Source: Barnesiella sp. WM24 (GTDB lineage Bacteria > Bacteroidota > Bacteroidia > Bacteroidales > Muribaculaceae). Taken from it: DNA of 64,000 bases. This document shows, in pieces, positions 55,186 to 62,122 of the stretch. Position 1 is the first letter of the stretch. The number at the start of each line of letters is the position of its first letter. The notes beneath the pieces were generated by a model that searched no databases, was not told the DNA's origin, and saw nothing but the letters and a program-made list of their open reading frames with translations. The stretch spans positions 62,001 to 126,000 of the forward strand of contig NZ_SPPC01000002.1 in the NCBI RefSeq assembly GCF_004570975.1, given 5' to 3'. A program made the translations under genes and the position numbers.

Positions 55186-56172
55186 TCAATGTTTTTGCTC
55201 TACGATATATTCGACGCTGTCAGGCGACATCTCAGTGTTATGGTAAAGGTCGGGGAGCAATGACAGCGTAACCGGCAATTTTCCGTTGCCCCCGCTTGAC
55301 ACATCGTTATAATCGACATAAGCCTTTACATCAAACGGCTCACTGTTATAAGAACTCATTGGCACAAGATAACTTACCTCTACGCTCGATGGAAATGTTA
55401 TCATATTAATAGTCTCAGGCAGATTCTTGACCACAACAGGCGCTTTCTGCTTACGTGATATAAGCGGCTCGACAGGTATCACAAGCCTTACATGGTCAGG
55501 GATTATACGCACACCCGGTATCGGGTCGATTCTCGCTTCTATGTAAGTAGTGTCGCTAAGACCGCCTCTCACCACTGGCACTGTCTCTACCGATGTCAGA
55601 GAGTGAGGCAGGTCGTTGACCGAATAGAGCCACACAGAGTCCACGTTGGAGCGTATGGGACCGTTGACGATATAGCCTATGGCGGGATGGATGTCGGCAT
55701 TAACCCTCAACACCACCCTCCTGCCGGGCCCGGTCGTATAATTTATACGTATAGAGTCAGGGATAATGGTCACAATCTGACTTCCGCCGCCGAAATAATC
55801 TCTCAGACGCGCCGCAAGGTCAGCCTTGTTCAGCAGCAGCTTGTTGTCGCTCTCGGTGTAATCTTTCCAGTTAATCTTCATGACCTTTGAACTACCCCAC
55901 TTGTAGCGCATCAACACCGACCCTTTGTCTCTGACGCTGACTTTCACGGCAGGAGGAATCTCGGTGATCAGCGTCACGCTGTCGGGCACGTCGGTTATTG
56001 CGACTGGCACCTCAAGATCTTCCTGCATCTCGTTGTTGAGTGTCAGAAGAAGCCAAAATATATAGGATATCAACAGAAACAGCAGGAACAGCAGCACTTC
56101 CTTTCCGCGCGCCGAAGTGATAATATCGTGCAGGCGACCGAGCTGATATCTAATCTGTGTCACTAACTTCAT
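55186..56172 (-). CDS. YbbR-like membrane-anchored protein
   Basis: The 328-residue protein has a cytoplasmic N-terminus, one membrane helix (about residues 26-46, EVLLFLLFLLISYIFWLLLTLN), then a long extracytoplasmic beta-rich region made of YbbR-like repeats. Segments such as VAITDVPDSVTLITEIPPAVKVSVRDKG and PIDPIPGVRIIPDHVRLVIPVEPL show the repeat pattern. In Firmicutes, YbbR activates the diadenylate cyclase CdaA, but no such gene is next to it here. It lies between yajC and coaE, 13 bases upstream of coaE. Confidence 0.85.
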   Translation of the reverse strand: MKLVTQIRYQLGRLHDIITSARGKEVLLFLLFLLISYIFWLLLTLNNEMQEDLEVPVAITDVPDSVTLITEIPPAVKVSVRDKGSVLMRYKWGSSKVMKINWKDYTESDNKLLLNKADLAARLRDYFGGGSQIVTIIPDSIRINYTTGPGRRVVLRVNADIHPAIGYIVNGPIRSNVDSVWLYSVNDLPHSLTSVETVPVVRGGLSDTTYIEARIDPIPGVRIIPDHVRLVIPVEPLISRKQKAPVVVKNLPETINMITFPSSVEVSYLVPMSSYNSEPFDVKAYVDYNDVSSGGNGKLPVTLSLLPDLYHNTEMSPDSVEYIVEQKH

Positions 56173-56273
56173 ATACGGTAACTTTATTATATCGACAAAG
56201 CCCGTTCATAGCCGGGAGTTCCGGAATGCACGGGCTTATATAAGTTGTAGCCGGGTAGGATTGACCCGATTCT

Positions 56274-56609
56274 TTACTTCGCTGCGTTATCTGACTCTTT
56301 AGCCGCTTCCTGAGCCTGCGCTGCAGAGGGATATACTGAACCTTTGTCAATTGTGATACGCACTCCGTCGGCTATCTCAAGCACGATGGTAGTGTCTTTC
56401 ACGCCGCGAATCTTTCCATAGATGCCACCGGCGGTTATCACTCGGTCACCCACGTTAAGCGCATCGCGGAATTTCTTGATTTCTTTCTGCTTCTTCTGCT
56501 GGGGACGAATCATGAAGAAGTAAAAGATGGCGATAAGCGCCACAATCATCACGAGATTCATCACTCCTGCGTTGCCGCCCTGCTGCAGGGCTATAAAGTT
56601 GTTGAGCAT
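56274..56609 (-). CDS. yajC: Preprotein translocase subunit YajC
   Basis: YajC is an accessory component of the SecDF holotranslocon. The 111-residue protein has one membrane helix (about residues 16-34, VMNLVMIVALIAIFYFFMIRP) followed by the family motif RPQQKKQKEIKKFRDALNVGDRVITAGGIYGKI and a short C-terminal acidic, Ala-rich tail. It follows nusB by 53 bases and precedes the YbbR-like gene by about 100 bases. Confidence 0.94.
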   Translation of the reverse strand: MLNNFIALQQGGNAGVMNLVMIVALIAIFYFFMIRPQQKKQKEIKKFRDALNVGDRVITAGGIYGKIRGVKDTTIVLEIADGVRITIDKGSVYPSAAQAQEAAKESDNAAK

Positions 56610-56662
56610 AATTTTTCTATGTTGTTCGGTTAGTTAATATTACTGCAAATATAACAAAGATT

Positions 56663-58096
56663 TTACTCTTTCACAAGCCTGCCGCTCTTTTTTAGATTAT
56701 TAATAATCGCGTAGAGCATTCCGGTTATAAACTGCCCGCTCTTAGGGGTAGAGTAATAGTTGGCGATTTCCGTATACTCGTTAACTGTAACAAGTGTCGG
56801 TATCGACTCAAAATTAAGCAGCTCCGCAATCGCGGTGGTCAGTATCACGATGTCCATGAAGGCGAGACGCTCAGGATCCCAACGGCTCTCGACAAGACAC
56901 TCGTCAATCAGCTCGCGGTAATCCTGACGGTCGGCAATCGCCTTTTCAAAGAGTCCGGGACCGAATCTCTCATCTTCCGCATCCTTGTATTTGGGCAGAA
57001 GCTTCACCGGCGCACCTTCCGAAGAAGCGAAGTTCCTGATTGTCTTCAACACAAACGAGCCCATGATGTTCAGGTCATCATTCCAGTAGACCGACTGCGA
57101 TTCAAGAGCCTCGGCAAGGTCGTCGCTCTCAATTATCACATTTTTGAGCAACTGATACCACAGCTCGCAGTCAGCAGCATAGTCAGTGACCTTAGCGTCC
57201 ATATACTTTTTGTATATGTCACTTTCAAGTATCTTGTCAAGCAGGCGTCGAAGCGTAACATCATCGTCGACCCATGAAATCGGGTTTTCTTTCAGATACT
57301 CCTGCATGTCCTCATTTTCCTCAAGCGACTTGATAAACTGGTTTTCAACAAAGCGCAGACGGGGATTAAGGTCATCATGGGTAGGCAGATATTTGTGTTT
57401 CGCCTCGTCAAGCTGAAGCTCGCGCAGGTGGGTCAGGTCAATCATTAGTTGGAACAGGCTGTGGTAAAGCTCATAGGCCTTGTCAAGCGACTGTTCAAGA
57501 CCACGGCGGGCGTCCACGAGCGAACTTCTTACTGAAGAGTAGTCGCTCAGAGTGCTGTCAAACATGGCAAGCGCCTGCTCGTAACCGACATGAGTAAACT
57601 CCGGATTGCCCTTGATAAGCTCCTGAAGCTGGGCGTCACGAAGCAACACAGTAGAGAAGACAGCCTTCCACATAGCCACTTCTTCCTGAATCTCCGGGAT
57701 ATTCTTTTTACGGGAGTACTCCTTATAAATCGACGACTCGCGCACCTCGGTCTTGAGACGCAGACGCATCGGGGCAAGCGCGTCGTAAAATGACTTGTGG
57801 GCAAGCGCTATGTCAGCCATCTCATCATTTGAGGCAAGAGCCTGAGCTATGCGTGAACTGTCATTTTTCTGACGTTTCTCAACACGCTCTATGCGCGGGC
57901 GACCCTCAAAATTACTTACCTTGAACCCTGAAAGGTCCACAAGTAGCAGCAATAAGTCACAATAAAGGGAATAGGCATACCGCTTGTCGCGCGACTGCGC
58001 TTCAGGGGCGGGAAGAATATTGAAATCGCTACGGGTAAGCAGATAGGAATACAGCATCTGCACCACCTTCATTCTTATCAAAATTCGGTTTATCAT
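56663..58096 (-). CDS. nusB: Transcription antitermination protein NusB, with enlarged N-terminal part
   Basis: NusB binds boxA RNA with NusE (S10) and helps antiterminate rRNA transcription. The canonical NusB domain is the C-terminal part (about residues 370-477), with AFMDIVILTTAIAELLNFESIPTLVTVNEYTEIANYYSTPKSGQFITGML. The N-terminus MINRILIRMKVVQMLYSYL is also typical. At 477 residues it exceeds the roughly 310 I recall for Bacteroides NusB. The extra length looks like an internal duplication: AYSLYCDLLLLLVDL (41-55) matches AYELYHSLFQLMIDL (207-221), and SSIYKEY (121-127) matches SDIYKKY (292-298). It starts the nusB-yajC-ybbR-coaE operon. Confidence 0.9.
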   Translation of the reverse strand: MINRILIRMKVVQMLYSYLLTRSDFNILPAPEAQSRDKRYAYSLYCDLLLLLVDLSGFKVSNFEGRPRIERVEKRQKNDSSRIAQALASNDEMADIALAHKSFYDALAPMRLRLKTEVRESSIYKEYSRKKNIPEIQEEVAMWKAVFSTVLLRDAQLQELIKGNPEFTHVGYEQALAMFDSTLSDYSSVRSSLVDARRGLEQSLDKAYELYHSLFQLMIDLTHLRELQLDEAKHKYLPTHDDLNPRLRFVENQFIKSLEENEDMQEYLKENPISWVDDDVTLRRLLDKILESDIYKKYMDAKVTDYAADCELWYQLLKNVIIESDDLAEALESQSVYWNDDLNIMGSFVLKTIRNFASSEGAPVKLLPKYKDAEDERFGPGLFEKAIADRQDYRELIDECLVESRWDPERLAFMDIVILTTAIAELLNFESIPTLVTVNEYTEIANYYSTPKSGQFITGMLYAIINNLKKSGRLVKE

Positions 58097-58127
58097 AACT
58101 CAATGCACGTTTTTAAATTTAGCGCTG

Positions 58128-58159
58128 CAAAGTTAGCTATTTTCACACACTCCGCCAAA
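58128..58159 (-). promoter_or_regulatory. Promoter of nusB-yajC-ybbR-coaE
   Basis: On the minus strand TTTG (58159-58156) and TAACTTTG (58135-58128) are separated by 20 bases. The nusB ATG follows 31 bases later. Confidence 0.72.
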
Positions 58160-58183
58160 CTTTTTTTCACGTGCCACTCCTGA

Positions 58184-58753
58184 TTATCTCGAGGAGTATT
58201 TTTTATTTTGACTTCGATATTCAGTTCTGGCACGATACATTTGCTCCTTAATACCGCCGTTTCTTAGGAAGTCATTTTGAAGCCGGTCAAGGAGTTTTCT
58301 CAAAAACACATCGGTCTGATGTATAAGCGTAATCGCGATGTTGGCAATGGTTTCAGCTGAGCGTTCCTTTATCTTTTCGATATAAAAAGCAGAATCGTTA
58401 TTACCGGCACATACGCGCCGGGTCACGATTGCTTTCTCACTATTCACATCCCATATACACAAATTCCTCACTCTCAGAAAATCCTCATAATCCAATAGTA
58501 ATTCCTGAAGACTTGCCCGAGCCACATTAATTAGTTTTATCTCTGTCTCGGCAGAGGTTGCAGCAGCCGCAGATCCTTCTGCTATGTTTTGCCGACCACT
58601 GCGTGCTGCCTGAACCATCTGGTCAATAGTCCTGTCACCCTTCACCAGATATTTATGGGCGAAATAGTAGGTAATATCGTAAATGCATTGAGCTTTCTGA
58701 AAAGCAATCAGCTTACGATAGTTACCTTTTTGAGGGAGAAATGTGTCAGTCAT
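58184..58753 (-). CDS. Four-helix-bundle protein (23S rRNA intervening-sequence family type)
   Basis: The 189-residue all-helical protein begins with YRKLIAFQKAQCIYDITYYFAHKY and has the typical MVQAARSGRQNIAEGSAAAATSAETEIKLINVARASLQELLLDYEDFL core of the S23/IVS four-helix-bundle family, then a longer C-terminal suffix with TLIHQTDVFLRKLLDRLQ. Function is not established; relatives occur inside 23S rRNA intervening sequences, and the Avd accessory protein of diversity-generating retroelements shares the fold. It begins 28 bases downstream of a 9-bp tandem repeat. No reverse transcriptase or rRNA gene is nearby. Confidence 0.85.
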   Translation of the reverse strand: MTDTFLPQKGNYRKLIAFQKAQCIYDITYYFAHKYLVKGDRTIDQMVQAARSGRQNIAEGSAAAATSAETEIKLINVARASLQELLLDYEDFLRVRNLCIWDVNSEKAIVTRRVCAGNNDSAFYIEKIKERSAETIANIAITLIHQTDVFLRKLLDRLQNDFLRNGGIKEQMYRARTEYRSQNKKYSSR

Positions 58754-58780
58754 GGTGGTGGATTTTTGTTAATTTTTTAT

Positions 58781-58825
58781 TGGTCAAATTAGTCTAATTG
58801 GTCTAATTGGACTAATTAGACTAAT
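58781..58825 (-). repeat. Five-copy 9-bp tandem repeat before the four-helix-bundle gene
   Basis: On the minus strand five consecutive 9-base units read ATTAGTCTA, ATTAGTCCA, ATTAGACCA, ATTAGACTA and ATTTGACCA. The array also forms a 12-bp inverted repeat (58788-58799 with 58814-58825). The first unit supplies the stop codon (58823-58821) of the PCMD lipoprotein gene. It ends 28 bases before the ATG of the four-helix-bundle gene. Confidence 0.9.
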
Positions 58826-60419
58826 AGTCGTAGTCGAGCGAAAGCTGGTCGACATAGAGTATTGCCCCTGTTCCGCCCGTGAAATAGTCGCCATATTTTG
58901 ACGCGGCACAGGTAATCTGTATATATGTCGGCACTCTGTCGGTGTAACGGTAGTTCAGCCTGATTTCAAACTCCTCATAGCCGTTGGTGTTGCTGCCGCG
59001 TATCAACTCCCCGTAGGCAATCACTGATGGTGAAGAGGCGTCAAAGAGCTGACGGTTACGCGGGTTGGTACGTATCTCAAAAGGCGCGGTCCAGTCAGTA
59101 AGCGCTATATAGATATGGCATGAATCGGGTCGCCCCGCGAGGTCGGCAAGCTCTGTCGATGTATAATCAATCGGCGCCGTCGTGTATTGATAATAGCCTT
59201 TAAGCTTGGTAGGGCGCTGCTGCCAGGGACGCCCGAAATCGAGAATACCGTTGGTGCCGTCGACTTTTCTGAACGAGCCTGTGTATATCGAACCCGCAGC
59301 AAGCTTTCCTATACCGAAAAGACCGACGAACCGAGTCTCAAGCATCGCCGACTGTCCGCTGCCCATAGGCGTATGGTCAGATGGCTGCACATTGCTTTCG
59401 CCAAGCGTTGCCGCTCCGGTATTACCCGTATCCCAGAAGCGCTCTCCGTTTTCATCCCACGGACACCACACCTTGCCGTTTAGCCACCACTGGTCAAATG
59501 ACCCGTCGGGCAACACGCGCGTAGACTCGGTGGTGACACGTATCTCATTGCCTGTGTCCTCGCCGCTGACTGCGGCTACCACATATTCGGTAAGCGGTTC
59601 AAGATGGGCTATCGCAGCAGAAAACGCGCCCTGGTTGTGGTTGACATCGGCAGCATCCACTGTAATCCACTCGTCACTGTCGGCACGTCTGTATCGGAAC
59701 GTATTCACAGCGTCGGCAGGTCCTTCTCCATAAGCCCATATTACCTGCGCCCATGCATCGGCTCTCGAAGTGATGACCGTCAACTCGCTCTTTTCAGCAT
59801 ATATTGTCCACTCCTCCGAGCGCCCCCAGCAGTTTACCGTCACGTCAAGAGGACGCGACAGATCAATCGTGCCGGGCTGAAGGTCAGGAATCATCGTTGA
59901 TATTCCGGCGGGACCGAGCTTTACCGCAGTGAGCTGAAGACCGGCGAGGTCGGCGGTCTCGGGCACACGCAGCATAACACGCTTGCCTACATCGTCAATC
60001 ACCGTCTCCCCTATCTGTCCTTCCACCCGAAACCATCGCTCTATCGTCTGCTCTGCACTGACCACCCACTGATAGTCCTGATAGCGGCTGACAGTGACCA
60101 CAACCGGACGTGTGAAGTCATGCACCCCCACTGCAAGATTAGGCGTGGCGGAAGCCTCCGGAGTGATTTCAAACAAGCTGAAATTGACAGCACGTATATC
60201 GACCAGCTCGCTCAGCGAGAGCGTCACCGTAAGATTGGCGGAGTCAATCACCGCGGGCTTCAGCTCGCCCACAGCCTCTATGGCGAGGATATTCTGCTGT
60301 ATGCGCGGATAAGGCAGGTCGTTTTTAATACACCCGGCTATCGCGGCAAGCAGCAAGCCACATATACTTTTAAGGACTATATTTTTATATCGGTAAGTCA
60401 TTGCTCTTTTTGACGGCAT
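58821..60419 (-). CDS. PCMD-domain lipoprotein
   Basis: The 532-residue product has a signal peptide with the lipobox IAGC (Cys about 29). Ig-like beta domains follow (about 35-215), then a fibronectin-like segment (YRRADSDEWITVDAADVNHNQG to TEYVVAAVSG). A C-terminal putative carbohydrate-metabolism (PCMD) domain has FDQWW, GRPWQQRPTKLKGYYQY, HIYIALTD, EIRTNPRNRQLFD, VIAYGEL and ITCAASKYGDYFTGGTGAILYVDQLSL. It is the last of four related genes on this strand, and its start overlaps the previous stop by one base. Its stop codon lies in the 9-bp repeat array. Confidence 0.85.
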   Translation of the reverse strand: MPSKRAMTYRYKNIVLKSICGLLLAAIAGCIKNDLPYPRIQQNILAIEAVGELKPAVIDSANLTVTLSLSELVDIRAVNFSLFEITPEASATPNLAVGVHDFTRPVVVTVSRYQDYQWVVSAEQTIERWFRVEGQIGETVIDDVGKRVMLRVPETADLAGLQLTAVKLGPAGISTMIPDLQPGTIDLSRPLDVTVNCWGRSEEWTIYAEKSELTVITSRADAWAQVIWAYGEGPADAVNTFRYRRADSDEWITVDAADVNHNQGAFSAAIAHLEPLTEYVVAAVSGEDTGNEIRVTTESTRVLPDGSFDQWWLNGKVWCPWDENGERFWDTGNTGAATLGESNVQPSDHTPMGSGQSAMLETRFVGLFGIGKLAAGSIYTGSFRKVDGTNGILDFGRPWQQRPTKLKGYYQYTTAPIDYTSTELADLAGRPDSCHIYIALTDWTAPFEIRTNPRNRQLFDASSPSVIAYGELIRGSNTNGYEEFEIRLNYRYTDRVPTYIQITCAASKYGDYFTGGTGAILYVDQLSLDYDY

Positions 60420-61330
60420 CAGAAGTGTGCCTCTATGCCGAAATTCATATTAAATATGTTGAAACGGAAATTTGCCCCCGACGTAAACCGGCTGCCGAGC
60501 GGCTCACCGTTGACCGCCTGCTTCTCACTCTTCATGTGGAAGCCAAAAATTCCGAATGAAAGGTTGAATGACACATTCTTGATTATAAACACATTCACTC
60601 CGGGCATGAAATTCAATTCAAGCTTGGTCATATCGGTATGGGTTGTCTTGAGCTCTCCGTCATACGGACGCGTAAAGTCACTGCTACCCGACCCTATCAG
60701 CAAGTCAACCTCGTTAAACACTCCGAAGCGCCCCTGGCGGGCAATACCGAAATATTGTCTCATGGCAATCGCCGCCGAGTAACTTTTGCTTTTATAGGAG
60801 ATGTCATGGAGATTGAAATTCATGTCCTCGTCAATATCAATCTTGAAAGAGTTGATGTCACCCTTGGATGCAGCGTAGCCGATTTTTAGACCGAGCGACA
60901 GATTGTTACGAATAAAATATGCCACATAGGGATTCACTGAAAACATGTATCCCCCGAGGTCAATATCGTCCAAAAGGTCCAGTATCTGGAGATCTTTGGT
61001 TGAAAACTCACCATAGGACACCGTCAGCCCCACAGCCCACGACCCTTTAGGAATGAAAAGATAATTGGTAAGACCTCGGTCGAAACGTCCCAGGTTGCGG
61101 CTTTTAAGCACCATCGGGATAGTGTCACCTTTGTGAATCACCCTCTCGTCAAGTCCCGGATTGCCTTTAAGCACCGAATTCACCTTTGATGTCATCGAGT
61201 CAGGCACCCAGACAAACTTTCCGCCCACAATCTTTGCAAGCGAGTCAACCGGCACATCGGCACGCGCGGCAGGCGCGACAGTCCATCCTATCGTTGCCAG
61301 AAACAATAAAAAGAGTAATTTCCTTATCAT
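60419..61330 (-). CDS. Outer-membrane beta-barrel protein (downstream paralogue)
   Basis: The 303-residue product has a signal peptide (about residues 1-24), a linker with KIVGGKFVWVPDSMTSKVNSVL, and a beta-barrel body of alternating hydrophobic strands ending in FRFNIFNMNFGIEAHF, a typical C-terminal strand. The block YLFIPKGSWAVGLTVSYGEFSTKDLQILDLLDDIDLGGYMFSVNPYVAYFIRNNLSLGLKIGY aligns clearly with the barrel protein upstream. It is sandwiched between that gene (3-base gap) and a PCMD lipoprotein gene (1-base overlap), so it is probably part of a surface complex; that is inference. Confidence 0.8.
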   Translation of the reverse strand: MIRKLLFLLFLATIGWTVAPAARADVPVDSLAKIVGGKFVWVPDSMTSKVNSVLKGNPGLDERVIHKGDTIPMVLKSRNLGRFDRGLTNYLFIPKGSWAVGLTVSYGEFSTKDLQILDLLDDIDLGGYMFSVNPYVAYFIRNNLSLGLKIGYAASKGDINSFKIDIDEDMNFNLHDISYKSKSYSAAIAMRQYFGIARQGRFGVFNEVDLLIGSGSSDFTRPYDGELKTTHTDMTKLELNFMPGVNVFIIKNVSFNLSFGIFGFHMKSEKQAVNGEPLGSRFTSGANFRFNIFNMNFGIEAHF

Positions 61331-61333
61331 AGC

Positions 61334-62104
61334 TTATAGATAGAATGTGACACCGAATGATATCGAAAACAGGTTGATTCTGAAATTTGCCGACTTGAAT
61401 GTACGCGACGACTCATATATCTGGTCGTTGTAGGTATGGGTATCGGTCATACTGAATCCAAGCACTCCGACATTAACTTCCATGGCGGAATAATCATTGA
61501 GAAATATACACATACCCGGTGACAGACCTATCTCAGCTGAAAAATTACGTTCGTAATAACCGGAAAGCGTAGTTCCTACTCCGGTGGTGAACTTGGTCTG
61601 ACCGCCGCCGAGCTGAATCTGCACCTCATTGAAAAAGCCAAATCGCTTCGACTTTCCGAGCGAGAAATAATTACGCATCATTACAGTGCCGTAATAATTG
61701 TGGCTCAGCCGATAGAGATGGTCAAAGGTGTAGCCCGTCTCCGGGTCAAGCACTATGTCGGCATTTTCAAGCTTGGTAAGCGAGCGCGTATAGGCAAAGC
61801 GTCCGCCAACGGCAAGGTCATTCTTGACGGCAAACATCAGCATAGGCGACACCTTGAATGTATAGGTGTCGCCGCTGAGATCTTCTATTATAAGAAACTG
61901 ATACTTGTCCTGGTTGCTCTGCTGATATGACACCGACACTCCGGTGATCCACTGCCCCTTGGGCACAAACACCACCGACTCCTCGTCGCGCTGAAAATTG
62001 CTCAAGGCTATTTCTTCCTCGCCGGTCGACACATTGTCAAACACCTGCGCCGCCGCCGGAAAGGCGGCGGCGAGGAGCGACAGTATCATTAATATGCGGT
62101 TCAT
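61334..62104 (-). CDS. Outer-membrane beta-barrel protein (upstream paralogue)
   Basis: The 256-residue product has a short signal peptide (ending FPAAAQ, about residue 20) and a barrel body. VVFVPKGQWITGVSVSYQQSNQDKYQFLIIEDLSGDTYTFKVSPMLMFAVKNDLAVGGRFAY matches the same block in the next gene, and the C-terminal strand is FRINLFSISFGVTFYL. It lacks that paralogue's N-terminal linker of about 60 residues. The start codon lies 18 bases after the stop of the upstream PCMD gene. Confidence 0.8.
   Translation of the reverse strand: MNRILMILSLLAAAFPAAAQVFDNVSTGEEEIALSNFQRDEESVVFVPKGQWITGVSVSYQQSNQDKYQFLIIEDLSGDTYTFKVSPMLMFAVKNDLAVGGRFAYTRSLTKLENADIVLDPETGYTFDHLYRLSHNYYGTVMMRNYFSLGKSKRFGFFNEVQIQLGGGQTKFTTGVGTTLSGYYERNFSAEIGLSPGMCIFLNDYSAMEVNVGVLGFSMTDTHTYNDQIYESSRTFKSANFRINLFSISFGVTFYL
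62048..62072 (-). other. GC-rich perfect hairpin in the signal-peptide coding region
   Basis: Bases 62048-62057 and 62063-62072 form a perfect 10-bp all-GC stem with a 5-base loop. It covers the codons for AAAFPAAA of the signal peptide, 32-56 bases after the ATG. It could slow translation or transcription, or be a by-product of alanine codons. Confidence 0.6.
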
Positions 62105-62122
62105 TCAGGCAATCAGGATATA

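Noticed and set aside
58176-58197. 6-bp hairpin at the end of the four-helix-bundle gene
   Set aside because: It overlaps the coding end and its T-tract faces the plus strand, where there is no gene to terminate.
58184-58753. Avd protein of a diversity-generating retroelement
   Set aside because: The fold is similar, but no reverse transcriptase or template/variable repeat pair is found nearby.
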